From NCBI RefSeq assembly GCF_000494755.1, contig NC_022657.1:124001-188000 (forward strand): a DNA stretch of 64,000 nucleotides, written 5' to 3'. The notes under the pieces are model-generated. The model was not told the origin of the DNA and did no database searches. It worked only from the letters and a program-made list of their open reading frames with translations. A program made the translations under genes and the position numbers. This document shows positions 19,976 through 30,950 of this stretch, piece by piece (positions within the stretch are counted from its first letter, which is position 1; every line of letters begins with the position of its first letter). This DNA is from Amorphoplanes friuliensis DSM 7358 (GTDB lineage: Bacteria > Actinomycetota > Actinomycetes > Mycobacteriales > Micromonosporaceae).

Positions 19976-20398
19976 ATGCAGAACCTCCTTCCCGAACCGC
20001 CGGCCACCCGCCTCCCCGCCGACGCCGAGGCCGACACAGCCCTGGCCGAGGCGGCGAAGGCCGGCACCGACGACGCGTTCAAGACCGTCGCCGCCCGCTT
20101 CCCGGCGTTCAGCGGCGCCTGGGCTGCGCTGGCCGAAAGCGCACTGGCGGAGAAGCAGCCGGTGACCGCCTACGCCTACGCCCGCACGGGCTACCACCGC
20201 GGGCTCGACGCCCTGCGCCGCAACGGCTGGAAGGGTCACGGCCCGGTGCCGTGGTCCCACACGCCCAACCAGGGCTTCTTGCGCTGCCTGCACGCCTTGT
20301 CGCTGGCCGCGGCCGAGATCGGCGAATCCGACGAGGCGGCCCGCTGCGCCCAGTTCCTCCGCGACAGCGACCCGGCCGCCGCCGACGCCCTGACCTGA
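19976..20398 (+). CDS. DUF3151 domain-containing protein
   Basis: Actinobacterial protein of 140 residues, start ATG 19976 giving MQNLLPEPPATRLPAD, the usual opening of the family. All-helical appearance, TPR-like (FPAFSGAWAALAESALAEKQ, AYAYARTGYHRGLDALRRNGWKG, then VPWSHTPNQGFLRCLHAL). The family is of unknown function and often lies near fba, as here 4 kb away. No enzymatic motif seen. Confidence 0.8.
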   Translation: MQNLLPEPPATRLPADAEADTALAEAAKAGTDDAFKTVAARFPAFSGAWAALAESALAEKQPVTAYAYARTGYHRGLDALRRNGWKGHGPVPWSHTPNQGFLRCLHALSLAAAEIGESDEAARCAQFLRDSDPAAADALT

Positions 20399-20632
20399 TC
20401 CTTCAGAAAATCAAGAGCTGGATGTCGTGCCTGGGTGGGTGGCGCAGACCGTCGCTCCCGCCGATTGCCGGCTGAGTGATGGGCTGAGCTCCGTCGCCGC
20501 TCCGCGCCGACAAAACCGGCCCGGACCGGCACTTGCTCTCTGTCCGGCTCCCGCAGGCCGTGGCCGTGCGTGCAACGTCGCGAAGGTGAGCTGACTGCGC
20601 GGGGTTCGAGACGCACGTGAGGTGTTGGAAAT

Positions 20633-20672
20633 GCGAAGGCCAGGCCACCCACCCGGGTGGCCTGGCCTTCGC
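20633..20672. terminator. 17-bp perfect hairpin
   Basis: GCGAAGGCCAGGCCACC (20633-20649) pairs with GGTGGCCTGGCCTTCGC (20656-20672) around six bases. It lies just past the stop of the minus-strand MinD-like gene and between convergent genes, so it likely ends both transcripts. Confidence 0.85.
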
Positions 20673-20676
20673 GGTG

Positions 20677-23229
20677 TCAGAGGCCTTCGGCCACGGCGGC
20701 GGCGATCTTGAGCCAGGAGTCGCGGGTGCCGGAAGACAGGTGGCCGTACCGGAGAGGCTCGCCGGAGTCGATCAGCTTCTCGTACGGCGCCAGCAGCACC
20801 GCGCGGGTGCGGGCCGCGAAGTGGCGTTCGATGGCCGGAAGGTCGATGTCCTTGCGGGTCGGAGGCATCGTCACGACACTGACCGCCTGACGGACCAGCC
20901 GCTGCCGGCCGCTCTGCTCCAGGTGGTCGAGCATCCGCGCCGCGGTCTCGGCCGAGTCGTTACGCGCGGACATGGTGATCACCAGCTGGTCGGTGGCATC
21001 CATCGCCGCCTGCCAGTTCTGCGCCCGCACGTTGTTACCGGTGTCCACGAAGATCAGCTTGTAGAACCGGCTGACGATCTCCCGGATCTCGGCGAACGCA
21101 CTGGCCGTGAGCATCTCACCGGCGGTCGCGGACTCGTCGGACGCGAGCACGTCGAACATGCCCTCACCCTGCGCCCGGACATACTGGCTCAGATCCCCGA
21201 CCCGCCCGTGCGACCCCCGGAACAACTGCAGGTCCCGCATCATGTCCCGCACCGTACGAGCGTGGAAGTCCTGCTGCGCCCGCATGCCCAGCGTGCCCTG
21301 GGTCTCGTTGTTGTCCCAGGCCAGCACGTACCCGCCGCGCTTCTGCCCGAAGGTCATCGCCAGCAGCAGCACCGCAACGGTCTTGCCGGCACCGCCCTTC
21401 GGATTGACCACGGTCACCTGCCGCAGCCCACCGAAGTTGCGCCGGACCATCTCGACGTCCTGCTTGTACTCCTGCTCCCGCTTGCCCGGCGCCAGCCGGA
21501 CCAGCCCCATCGTGCCCTTCTGCAGCATCGCCCGGGCGCCCATGGTGGCGGTCGGCTCCGCCGGCTTGGCCAGCCGCCGCCGCGCAAACTCCTCCGCGGT
21601 CGGCGTCCCGTCCGAAACCCAGGGCAACTGCTGGTACGGGTCCACCGAAGGCCCAGGCTGCCCCTGCTCACCGGTGTTCGGCTGCTGCACATGCGGATGC
21701 GGCGGCACGGCCCGCTGATCAACGCTGGGCGGGTAAGGCCCAGGCGGCAGCGGATGCGGCGCCTGCCCCTCCATCATCCAGGGCGGCTGATTGTTCGGCC
21801 ACGGCCCGGGCGGCCCCGGATGCGGCGGCATCGGCCCAGGCCGCCCTTGATTCACCGGCCCAGGCGGCACCGGCCCAGCCTGCTGCGGTCCTGCCTGCTG
21901 CGGCCCGGCCTGCTGCGGCCCGGCCTGCTGTGGGCCTGGCTGTTGCGGTCCTGCCTGCTGGGGTCCCGGTTGCTGGGGCCCGGCCTGCTGAGGGCCGGGT
22001 CGGTTGGGGCCTGGCTGTTGCGGACCGGTCTGTTGCGGACCCGGCGAGTTCGGGCCTGGCGGCACCGGCCCGGGTTGTTGCTGCGGCCCGGGCTGTTGTG
22101 GTCCGGGCGGCACAGGCCCGGGTTGCTGCGGCCCGGGTTGCGGTGGTCCCGCCTGATGTGGTCCGGGCGGCACAGGGCCGGGCTGCTGCGGCCCGGGCGC
22201 CTGCGGTCCGGCCTGGTGTGGTCCAGGCGCCACCGGCCCGGGTTGCTGCGGTCCCGCTTGCTGAGGGCCCGGCTGCGGTCCGGATTGTTGCGGTCCGGGC
22301 GGCGTGGGTCCAGGTTGCTGCTGTCCGACGTGCTGCGGTCCGGGCTGAGCGGGACCAGCGTTCGGCGGCGTGGCCTGCTGTGCGCCGTTCTGTTGAGGTC
22401 CGGGCGGGGTCGGCTGAGGGCCCGGAGGCACCGGCCCGGCGTTCGGCGGGGTCGGCTGCTGCGTACCGGCCTGGCCTGCGCCGGTCTGCTGCTGGTTGGG
22501 CAGGGCCGGGTTCGGCGGGGGGCCGATGGTGCGCGGGGTGTCGGGCCCGACCGGTCCCGCGCGGTAGACCGCGCCGGAATTGTCCGCATCGCCGTTTTCT
22601 GGGCTCTGGCGGGGTGTCAGCGCAGGTTGATAAGTAGTGAGCGGGACGGCCGGGGCAGGCCGCGGCGTCGAGCTGGTGGTCTCCGGTCCGGTGCGCTGCT
22701 CGGGCACCGGACGGCCGTCACCCTGGCCCGTGGCAGGTCGCTGCGGCGGCTGGGACCACGGCGAGTCCGACGTGGCAGTCGTACCCTGCTCGGCACTGCT
22801 GACCGGCGCGGTCGCACCCTCCGAAGTGGTTGGCGAGACCTGGGCGGACCCGGTGAAATGACCGGAATCGGCAGTCCGGGGTGCGATGTTCGGCCACGGC
22901 TGAACCCCACCATCCGGACCTGGCTGCTGCCGGGGCGGTTGCGGCGCGGGCGGCGTCTGCTGGTGGAAGACCGGCGGCGCTGGCTGTGGCGGCACGACCC
23001 GGTCCGTCGGCCGGTAGACGCCGGAGTCGCCCTGCTGCGGGGCAGGCGGGACAGTCACCGGCGGGGCCGGTGGGAGCGGGAATGCCTGCGGTGCGTCCCT
23101 CGGCACCGGCTTGCCACCGTGCACCGGGGCGTTCAGCTCCTCCGGTGGCCAGAACGGCTCGACGTCCCGGTCAGGTGGCGTACCGTTCGTGCCCGGGACG
23201 TAGACGCGGTCGGCGTTCTCGTCCTCCAC
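20677..23229 (-). CDS. MinD/ParA-like ATPase with long Pro/Gln-rich N-terminus
   Basis: 850-residue protein. Roughly residues 1-530 are low complexity, with an early acidic part and then dozens of PGPQQ/AGPQQ units (21860-22450). The C-terminal 270 residues form a deviant Walker ATPase: VNPKGGAGKTVAVLLLA (about residue 605), AWDNNETQGTLG, FVDTGNNVRAQNW. This architecture resembles the ESX-1 associated EspI-type proteins and other type VII secretion MinD-like proteins, but no EccC, EsxA/B or other ESX gene is in the window. GTG 23229 has GGGGAGG 8 bases upstream. Function otherwise unknown. Confidence 0.85.
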   Translation of the reverse strand: MEDENADRVYVPGTNGTPPDRDVEPFWPPEELNAPVHGGKPVPRDAPQAFPLPPAPPVTVPPAPQQGDSGVYRPTDRVVPPQPAPPVFHQQTPPAPQPPRQQPGPDGGVQPWPNIAPRTADSGHFTGSAQVSPTTSEGATAPVSSAEQGTTATSDSPWSQPPQRPATGQGDGRPVPEQRTGPETTSSTPRPAPAVPLTTYQPALTPRQSPENGDADNSGAVYRAGPVGPDTPRTIGPPPNPALPNQQQTGAGQAGTQQPTPPNAGPVPPGPQPTPPGPQQNGAQQATPPNAGPAQPGPQHVGQQQPGPTPPGPQQSGPQPGPQQAGPQQPGPVAPGPHQAGPQAPGPQQPGPVPPGPHQAGPPQPGPQQPGPVPPGPQQPGPQQQPGPVPPGPNSPGPQQTGPQQPGPNRPGPQQAGPQQPGPQQAGPQQPGPQQAGPQQAGPQQAGPQQAGPVPPGPVNQGRPGPMPPHPGPPGPWPNNQPPWMMEGQAPHPLPPGPYPPSVDQRAVPPHPHVQQPNTGEQGQPGPSVDPYQQLPWVSDGTPTAEEFARRRLAKPAEPTATMGARAMLQKGTMGLVRLAPGKREQEYKQDVEMVRRNFGGLRQVTVVNPKGGAGKTVAVLLLAMTFGQKRGGYVLAWDNNETQGTLGMRAQQDFHARTVRDMMRDLQLFRGSHGRVGDLSQYVRAQGEGMFDVLASDESATAGEMLTASAFAEIREIVSRFYKLIFVDTGNNVRAQNWQAAMDATDQLVITMSARNDSAETAARMLDHLEQSGRQRLVRQAVSVVTMPPTRKDIDLPAIERHFAARTRAVLLAPYEKLIDSGEPLRYGHLSSGTRDSWLKIAAAVAEGL
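21860..22450 (-). repeat. coding repeats of PGPQQ/AGPQQ units
   Basis: Tandem degenerate 12-18-bp units encode Gly-Pro-Gln-Gln-rich repeats inside the MinD-like gene. They are in frame and vary in the residue after each GPQQ. This is protein-coding low complexity, prone to length change by slippage or recombination. Confidence 0.9.
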
Positions 23230-23292
23230 GGATGCGACCTCCCCGTAAACAAAGATTCGTACCTGAGTGCTAGTTCAGACTCGCACAATCGG

Positions 23293-24261
23293 TCATCCCG
23301 CGTACACCGCCCAGGCGCCGGGCTCGGTCCACCACGAACGTTTGCGGGTCATCGTCCCGGCGACGCCGTCGTCGAGGAACTGCAGCTCACCGTCGCGGGG
23401 GAGCACCGAGACCGCTCGGCCGCGGGCACGGCGCACCTCAATGCGTACGCGGGGCTTCTTGAAGCGTTGTTTGACGATCACCGGGACCGCCACGGCGACT
23501 TCGACGCGGCCGTCGGTCGGGTCTCCGTCGGTGAGCAGCGGCAGGCCGTCGAACTCGGCGTAGGCGCCGGCGTTGCCGATCGCGCACGCGATGATCCGGT
23601 CGGTGCCGTCGGAGAGCACGGCGTCGTCGACCTCGATGCGGCCGCGCCACGGCACCGCGGCGCCGTTGTCGTCCGAGCCGCCGACCAGCGCGCCGTCCAC
23701 GGTGACCGAACCGCCGTCGTTGCGCAGCAGGTCGAGACGCCGGACCGTGCCGGTGAGCACGGCCGCGGCGACTGCGGCCGGCTCGCGGGGCAGGCCCAGC
23801 TGTGCGGCGAGGTCGGTGGTGCTGGCCGGGTCGAGCGGCAGGATCGCGATCGGCGGCAGGTCGGGCACCGTGCGGTCGTCGGCGAGATCGGCCGGGCGTT
23901 TGCTGGGCGGCGGCGCGTAACGCCGGACCAGCCGGCGCATCACCGCACGCAGCTGCCCGTCGGTCGCGGTCGCCACCACCAGGCGCAGCTTGGTGTCCGG
24001 GTCGGGCCAGGACAGGCCGTCGGCCCGCCCGGCCGCGTCGAACCGCGCGATGACCGCGTCGATCTCCGCGTCCGAGGCGGCGGTCACCGTCTCCACCCGC
24101 GCCCCGGCCTGGGTGAGCGCATCCGCACACTTCAAGACGGGTACGCGGGGAGTGTCGCAAACCTCACGCTCGGCGGAACCGCAACCACCGCAGGCCGAGC
24201 CGCACGCGCCCGCGGACGTGCCGCCGCCCTCGGCGAGGCTGAGCACGATGACGTCGTACAC
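23293..24261 (-). CDS. diacylglycerol-kinase-like protein, degenerate catalytic motif
   Basis: 322-residue protein with DAG/sphingosine-kinase-like organisation: a nucleotide-binding half (DAEIDAVIARFDAAGR, then LRLVVATATDGQLRAVMRRL), a PLDPASTTDLAAQLGLP segment where family members have PxGTxNDxARxLGxP, and a beta-rich half with VRRLDLLRNDGG. The canonical GGDGT loop is not recognisable, so activity is doubtful. The N-terminus is Cys-rich, with C20-x3-C24-x2-C27 and further Cys at 35 and 45, suggesting metal binding. GTG 24261 lies one base from the purA stop, so it is cotranscribed with purA. Confidence 0.6.
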   Translation of the reverse strand: MYDVIVLSLAEGGGTSAGACGSACGGCGSAEREVCDTPRVPVLKCADALTQAGARVETVTAASDAEIDAVIARFDAAGRADGLSWPDPDTKLRLVVATATDGQLRAVMRRLVRRYAPPPSKRPADLADDRTVPDLPPIAILPLDPASTTDLAAQLGLPREPAAVAAAVLTGTVRRLDLLRNDGGSVTVDGALVGGSDDNGAAVPWRGRIEVDDAVLSDGTDRIIACAIGNAGAYAEFDGLPLLTDGDPTDGRVEVAVAVPVIVKQRFKKPRVRIEVRRARGRAVSVLPRDGELQFLDDGVAGTMTRKRSWWTEPGAWAVYAG

Positions 24262-24262
24262 G

Positions 24263-25745
<1,483 letters not shown>

Positions 25746-25784
25746 CTGCGATGGTGATCGGCGGCGGCCCGTAGGATCTGCGGC

Positions 25785-27026
25785 GTGCGTGTACTTCTGA
25801 TCGGATCCGGCGGCCGCGAGCACGCCCTTGCCGTCGGCCTTGCCGCGGACCCCTCGGTGGAGCAATTGATCGCTGCACCGGGCAATCCGGGCATCGCATC
25901 GGTTGCCGAGCTGCGAGACGTCAAAGCCACCGACCCGGCGGCCGTGGCGGCGCTGGCCGTCGAGGTGGCTGCCGACCTGGTGGTCATCGGCCCGGAGGCA
26001 CCGCTCGTCGCGGGAGTCGCCGACGCCGTCCGGGCCAAGGGCATCGCCTGTTTCGGCCCGACCGGCGCCGCGGCGCAGCTCGAGGGCTCGAAGGCGTTCG
26101 CCAACGACGTGATGGACGCTGCGGGTGTGCCCACCGGCCGCTCACACGCCTGCACCACGGCCGAGGAGGTGTCCGCCGCGCTCGACGAGTTCGGCACTCC
26201 GTACGTGGTGAAGAACGACGGTCTCGCCGCCGGCAAGGGTGTGGTGGTCACCGACGACCGTGCGGTCGCGGAGGAGCACGCCCGGGAGTGCGGCCGGGTG
26301 GTCATCGAGGAGTTCCTCGACGGCCCGGAGGTCTCGCTCTTCGTGGTGACCGACGGCACGGCCGCGGTGCCGCTGATGCCGGCCCAGGACTTCAAGCGGG
26401 CCCGCGACAACGACGAGGGGCCGAACACCGGCGGCATGGGTGCCTACGCGCCGCTGCCGTGGGCGCCGGCCGACCTGGTCGAGCGGGTGATGGCGGAGAC
26501 GGTCCAGCCGACGCTGGCCGAGATGCGCGATCGGGGCACGCCGTTCGCCGGCCTGCTCTACGTGGGGCTGGCGCTGACCACCAAGGGCCCCAAGGTCATC
26601 GAGTTCAACGCGCGCTTCGGTGACCCGGAGACGCAGGTCGTTCTGGCCCTGCTGGCCTCGCCGCTCCGCTCACTGCTGCACGCCGCCGCCACGGGCACGC
26701 TGGCTGATCTTCCGCCGCTGCGGTGGTACGACGGTTCTGCGGTGACTGTGGTCGTGGCCAGTCACAACTACCCCGGGACGCCCCGGACGGGTGACGTGAT
26801 CGAGGGCGGCGAGCAGCCTGGTGTGATCCACGCCGGGACGGCCCGCCGCGAGGACGGCGCTCTGGTCTCTGCTGGTGGCCGCGTGCTGACGGCGACCGCG
26901 ACCGGTCCGGACCTGGCCGCGGCCCGTGGGGCGGCCTACGCGCTGGTCGACAGCATCACGCTCGAAGGCTCGCACCACCGCCGGGACATCGCCCTGGCCG
27001 CAGTCGAAGGCCGCATCAAGCTCTAG
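25785..27026 (+). CDS. purD: phosphoribosylamine-glycine ligase (GAR synthetase)
   Basis: Second step of de novo purine synthesis, ATP-grasp ligase joining glycine to phosphoribosylamine. 413 residues. Recognised from [18 protein letters not shown] at the start, [30 protein letters not shown], the P-loop-like [29 protein letters not shown] (family signature) and [18 protein letters not shown] 25785 begins exactly at the conserved N-terminus. Followed by a bidirectional hairpin. Confidence 0.98.
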   Translation: MRVLLIGSGGREHALAVGLAADPSVEQLIAAPGNPGIASVAELRDVKATDPAAVAALAVEVAADLVVIGPEAPLVAGVADAVRAKGIACFGPTGAAAQLEGSKAFANDVMDAAGVPTGRSHACTTAEEVSAALDEFGTPYVVKNDGLAAGKGVVVTDDRAVAEEHARECGRVVIEEFLDGPEVSLFVVTDGTAAVPLMPAQDFKRARDNDEGPNTGGMGAYAPLPWAPADLVERVMAETVQPTLAEMRDRGTPFAGLLYVGLALTTKGPKVIEFNARFGDPETQVVLALLASPLRSLLHAAATGTLADLPPLRWYDGSAVTVVVASHNYPGTPRTGDVIEGGEQPGVIHAGTARREDGALVSAGGRVLTATATGPDLAAARGAAYALVDSITLEGSHHRRDIALAAVEGRIKL

Positions 27027-27042
27027 ACAGCTGTAACACGCG

Positions 27043-27075
27043 AACGCCCCGCCGGGCAGGTGCCGGCGGGGCGTT
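27043..27075. terminator. bidirectional terminator purD / SCP2 gene
   Basis: AACGCCCCGCCGG (27043-27055) pairs perfectly with CCGGCGGGGCGTT (27063-27075). It sits between convergent genes; no long T run. Confidence 0.85.
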
Positions 27076-27089
27076 GCTGGGCGCTGGGG

Positions 27090-27542
27090 TCAGTTCTTCG
27101 GGATGTCGAAGAGCTTGGCGACCTGGGCGGCCAGGCCGAGGTCACCCTTCGCCTTGATCTTGCCCGTCATGAACATCATCATCGGGTTGCCGTCGCCGGT
27201 CACGACCTTGAGGAACGTCACCGGGTCCATCGTCATGGCGAGCTTGGGCTCGCGGACGGGCTGGTTGGTGACGGTGCAGGCGCCGTTCTCGATCACCGTT
27301 TCGTAGGTGTCCGTGCTGCCGCCGGGGCCGCCCGTGATGTTCCAGTGGATGACGGCCTGCGTCGCGCCGGCGCGGTCTGCGCGGAACAGCGTGGGCATCC
27401 GGTTGAACACCTCGTCGAGGATCTTGCTCCGGTTCTCGTTGCCCATCACCTCAGCGAGCTTCGAGTCCGGGGTGGACTTGACGAGCTGGGCGAACTCCTT
27501 CGGGCCGATCGTGGCGAACGACTCGGGGCTGAAATCAGTCAT
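27090..27542 (-). CDS. SCP2 sterol-carrier-domain protein
   Basis: 150-residue soluble protein with a complete SCP2-like domain (residues 35-145), which binds lipids in a hydrophobic tunnel. Seen are RAGATQAVIHWNITGG, VIENGACTVTNQ, PKLAMTMDPVTFLKVVTGDGNPMMMFMTGKIKAKGD (quoted in part: the MTGKIKAKGD turn is the most diagnostic) and a C-terminal LFDIPKN. GAAAGG lies upstream of ATG 27542. Ligand unknown. Confidence 0.85.
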   Translation of the reverse strand: MTDFSPESFATIGPKEFAQLVKSTPDSKLAEVMGNENRSKILDEVFNRMPTLFRADRAGATQAVIHWNITGGPGGSTDTYETVIENGACTVTNQPVREPKLAMTMDPVTFLKVVTGDGNPMMMFMTGKIKAKGDLGLAAQVAKLFDIPKN

Positions 27543-27672
27543 CGGTGGACCTTTCGGGATGAGCGCCAGACCTACTCGCGAGTAACCCTAGCGATAACCG
27601 CGTCGGCTTGCAGTGTCGCAACCACCAAACAAGTGTTGGACAGTGAGCCCCGTCTCTCCTAGACTCCCCAAC

Positions 27673-28218
27673 ATGTCTTTGGGAGACGAGTCCGACCGTC
27701 GTCAGGCCGCGCTACGGGCGATGGCGCACCCCGTCCGGCTGCGGATCCTGTCGCTGCTGACCGGCGCCTCGCTGACCGCAGCCGACGTCGGGCGGGAGCT
27801 CGGTCTCACGCATGCCAACGCCAGCTACCACCTGCGCCAGCTGCTCGCGGCCGGGATGATCGTGCAGGCCGGCGAGGAGCGCATCCGGGGTGGCGTCGCC
27901 AAGCGCTACCGCTACGACTCCGAGCGGGACCGCGCCCGCGACCGCGAAACCTTCGGTGACCAGGGCTTCGACACGCAGCGTGCGCTCTTCGCGGCGGTCG
28001 CCAACGAGCTGACCCGCCGCACGGCCGAGGCGAACTGGTCGGTCGGCGCGACGATGACCGACGCCGAGCTCTGGGTCGACCCGGAGGTCTGGCGGGAGAT
28101 ACGCGACCGGATCGTCCAGGCCAGCCGCGATCTGCACGACGCGGCCCAGGCGCCGCGCACCCCTGGCACGGTCCGCACCAGCTCCACCATCGCGATGTTC
28201 CGCATGGAGGACTCGTGA
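27673..28218 (+). CDS. ArsR-like winged-helix regulator
   Basis: 181-residue HTH protein. The DNA-binding part reads MAHPVRLRILSLL, LTAADVGRELGLTHANASYH and LRQLLAAGMIVQAG. No ArsR metal-site cysteines. The C-terminal half (from about residue 95) is helical and may bind an effector. ATG 27673 is preferred over an upstream TTG. Its last bases overlap the MFS gene start (GTGA), indicating an operon in which it probably controls the transporter. Confidence 0.85.
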   Translation: MSLGDESDRRQAALRAMAHPVRLRILSLLTGASLTAADVGRELGLTHANASYHLRQLLAAGMIVQAGEERIRGGVAKRYRYDSERDRARDRETFGDQGFDTQRALFAAVANELTRRTAEANWSVGATMTDAELWVDPEVWREIRDRIVQASRDLHDAAQAPRTPGTVRTSSTIAMFRMEDS

Positions 28219-29471
28219 ACGCCCTGGCGCCGCTGCGGATCGTCCCGTTCCGCTTCCTGCTCGCCGGTCGCACGATCAACTCCCTCGGCAACGCGATCGC
28301 GCCGGTCGCGCTGGCCTTCGCGGTCCTCGACCTGACCGGTTCGCCGCGCGACCTCGGCCTGGTCGTCGGCGCGCGCGTGCTGGTCAACGTCCTGTTCCTG
28401 CTCTTCGGCGGCGCGCTCGCCGATCGCCTGCCCAAACACCTGCTGATGGTCGGCGCCAGCATCGCGGCGGCGGTCACCCAGGCGGCGGTCGCCGCCCTGG
28501 TCCTCTCCGGTACGGCCACAGTCGCGCTCCTGATCGCCCTGTCCGCGGTCAACGGCATGGTGAGCGCGCTGGCCCTGCCGGCCTCGTCCTCGATCGTTCC
28601 GCAGCTCGTCCCGGCCGACCTCCGCCAGCAGGCGAACGCTCTGAGCCGTCTGCTCTTCAACGGCGCGTTCATCGTCGGCGCCCCGATCGGTGGTGTGCTC
28701 GTCGCGGGTGTCGGCCCGGGCTGGGGCATCGCGGTCGACGCGGCGGCCTTCGCCCTGTCGGCGATCGCGTTCGCTCTGCTCCGGCTGCCGCCGCGGGCGG
28801 ACGAGAAGGCGGAGCGGACGAGCATCTTCACGGAGCTCCGCACCGGCTGGACGGAGTTCCGCAGCCGTACCTGGTTGTGGGTTGTCGTCGCCGGCTTCGG
28901 TGTCATCAACGCGTGCATCAGCGGCGGCCTGAACGTGCTCGGTCCGGTCGTCGCGGATGACACTGTCGGCCGCAAAGCCTGGGGTTTTGTGCTCGCGGCG
29001 CAGACCGCCGGCATGCTGCTCGGCGCGATCCTGGCCCTGCGGATCCGGCTGAGCCGGCTGCTGTTCTTCGGCGTCGCCTGCATGGCGCTGGAGATCCTGC
29101 CGATGGTCACCCTCGGCGTCGTGCCGCACCTCGGGCTCCTGCTCGGGGCCGCGTTCCTGGCCGGCGTCGGCGTCGAGCAGTTCGGCGTGGCCTGGGAGAC
29201 GACCATCCAGGAACACGTCCCCGCCGACAAGCTCGCACGCGTCTACTCGTACGACATGGTGGGCTCTTTTGTGGCGATCCCGATCGGGCAGGTCGCGGCC
29301 GGGCCGATCGCGGAGGCCGTCGGGATCGAGCCGACGCTGGTCGGGACGGCCGCGCTGATCGGTCTGGCGGTGATCGGGATGGTGAGCAGCCGGGACGTGC
29401 GTAACCTGCGGCACCGTCTCCCGACGAGCGCGAAGGCCGCCGATCCGACCATGGAAGAATCGACGCCGTGA
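28215..29471 (+). CDS. MFS transporter
   Basis: 418-residue major facilitator with about 12 hydrophobic segments. The loop after segment 2 (FGGALADRLPKHLLM) and RLLFNGAFIVGAPIGGVLVA in segment 5 fit the drug:H+ antiporter-like DHA3/enterobactin-exporter group. Overlaps the upstream regulator gene and the downstream purB start (GTGA each), so it belongs to a three-gene transcript regulator-MFS-purB. Substrate unknown; drug or metabolite efflux is most likely. Confidence 0.9.
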   Translation: MNALAPLRIVPFRFLLAGRTINSLGNAIAPVALAFAVLDLTGSPRDLGLVVGARVLVNVLFLLFGGALADRLPKHLLMVGASIAAAVTQAAVAALVLSGTATVALLIALSAVNGMVSALALPASSSIVPQLVPADLRQQANALSRLLFNGAFIVGAPIGGVLVAGVGPGWGIAVDAAAFALSAIAFALLRLPPRADEKAERTSIFTELRTGWTEFRSRTWLWVVVAGFGVINACISGGLNVLGPVVADDTVGRKAWGFVLAAQTAGMLLGAILALRIRLSRLLFFGVACMALEILPMVTLGVVPHLGLLLGAAFLAGVGVEQFGVAWETTIQEHVPADKLARVYSYDMVGSFVAIPIGQVAAGPIAEAVGIEPTLVGTAALIGLAVIGMVSSRDVRNLRHRLPTSAKAADPTMEESTP

Positions 29472-30889
29472 GCATCCCGAACGTCCTCGCCAGCCGTTAT
29501 GCGTCCGCCGAACTCGTCGACCTGTGGTCGCCCGAGGAGAAGATCCGGATGGAGCGCCGCCTCTGGCTCGCCGTCCTGCGGGCGCAGCGCGACCTCGGCA
29601 TCGCACTCCCGGACGGCGTCGTCGAGGCGTACGAGAGGGTGGTCGACGATGTTGATCTGGCCAGCATCGCGGCTCGCGAGCGGGTGACCAGGCACGACGT
29701 GAAGGCGCGCATCGAGGAGTTCAGTGCGCTGGCCGGGCACGAGCACATCCACAAGGGCATGACCTCGCGGGACCTCACCGAGAACGTCGAGCAGCTGCAG
29801 ATCCGGGCCTCGCTCGAGCTGATCCGCAGCCGCATCGTCACCACGCTGGCGCGGCTCACCGAACGCGCCGTCGAATACAGCGACCTCGTCCTGACCGGTC
29901 GCTCGCACAACGTCGCGGCGCAGGCGACCACCCTCGGCAAACGGTTCGCGAGCGCCGCCGAGGAGCTGCTCATCGCGTACGAGCGACTGGACGACCTGAT
30001 CGGGCGCTACCCCCTGCGCGGCATCAAGGGACCGGTGGGGACGGCTGCCGACCAGCTGGACCTGCTCGACGGTTCCTTCGAGAAGCTGGCGGGCCTCGAG
30101 CAGCGCGTCGCCGAGCACCTCGGCTTCACCCGCGTCCTGACCAGCGTGGGCCAGGTGTACCCGCGGTCGCTCGACTTCGACGTGGTGTCGGCGCTGGCCC
30201 AGGTGGTCGCGGCGCCGTCCTCGCTGGCCACGACGATCCGGCTGATGGTCGGCCAGGAGCTGGTCACCGAGGGTTTCAAGGCCGGTCAGGTCGGCTCGTC
30301 GGCGATGCCGCACAAGATGAACACCCGCTCGTCCGAGCGCGTCAACGGTCTCGCGGTGATCGTCCGCGGGTACCTGTCGATGGTCGGGGAGCTGGCCGGT
30401 GACCAGTGGAACGAGGGTGACGTCTCCTGCTCGGTCGTCCGCCGGGTGGCCCTGCCGGACGCGTTCTTCGCCGCCGACGGCCTCTTCCAGACGTTCCTCA
30501 CGGTGCTGGACGAGTTCGGCGCTTACCCCGCGGTGATCGCCCGTGAGCTGGACCGTTTCCTGCCGTTCCTCACGAGCACGAAGCTGCTGGTCGCGGCGGT
30601 GCGCAAGGGTGTCGGCCGCGAGGTTGCGCACGAGGTCATCAAGGAGCACGCGGTGGCCGTCGCGCTGGCGATGCGTGAGAAGGGTCTCGCCGAGAACGAC
30701 CTCTTCGACCGGCTCGCGAACGACGGCCGGCTGCAGCTGTCCCGCGCGGAGATCGACGCCCTGGTGGCGGATCGCGCGGCATTCATCGGTGCTGCCCCCG
30801 CCCAGGTCCGGGCTGTGGCGGAACGGGTGGCGGCGATCGTGGCGGCGCACCCGGAGGCGGTCAAGTACGCCCCGGCGCCGATCCTCTAG
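29468..30889 (+). CDS. purB: adenylosuccinate lyase
   Basis: Fumarase/aspartase-superfamily enzyme acting twice in purine synthesis (SAICAR to AICAR; adenylosuccinate to AMP). 473 residues. Signatures: EHIHKGMTSRDLTENVEQ, TGRSHNVAAQATTLGKRF, PVGTAADQLDLL and the superfamily loop GSSAMPHKMNTRSSER carrying the catalytic Ser. GTG 29468 overlaps the MFS stop. This is the longer form of PurB, as in Streptomyces. Confidence 0.97.
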   Translation: MSIPNVLASRYASAELVDLWSPEEKIRMERRLWLAVLRAQRDLGIALPDGVVEAYERVVDDVDLASIAARERVTRHDVKARIEEFSALAGHEHIHKGMTSRDLTENVEQLQIRASLELIRSRIVTTLARLTERAVEYSDLVLTGRSHNVAAQATTLGKRFASAAEELLIAYERLDDLIGRYPLRGIKGPVGTAADQLDLLDGSFEKLAGLEQRVAEHLGFTRVLTSVGQVYPRSLDFDVVSALAQVVAAPSSLATTIRLMVGQELVTEGFKAGQVGSSAMPHKMNTRSSERVNGLAVIVRGYLSMVGELAGDQWNEGDVSCSVVRRVALPDAFFAADGLFQTFLTVLDEFGAYPAVIARELDRFLPFLTSTKLLVAAVRKGVGREVAHEVIKEHAVAVALAMREKGLAENDLFDRLANDGRLQLSRAEIDALVADRAAFIGAAPAQVRAVAERVAAIVAAHPEAVKYAPAPIL

Positions 30890-30950
30890 TCACCGGTGAT
30901 GCCGTCGGGGCGCGGCGGAGCTTCCATCGCACCGCACCCCGACGGAGAAC

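Noticed and set aside
21860..22450. Regular repeats resembling a CRISPR or minisatellite array
   Set aside because: Units are short, degenerate, in frame and encode Pro/Gln; there are no constant repeats with unique spacers.
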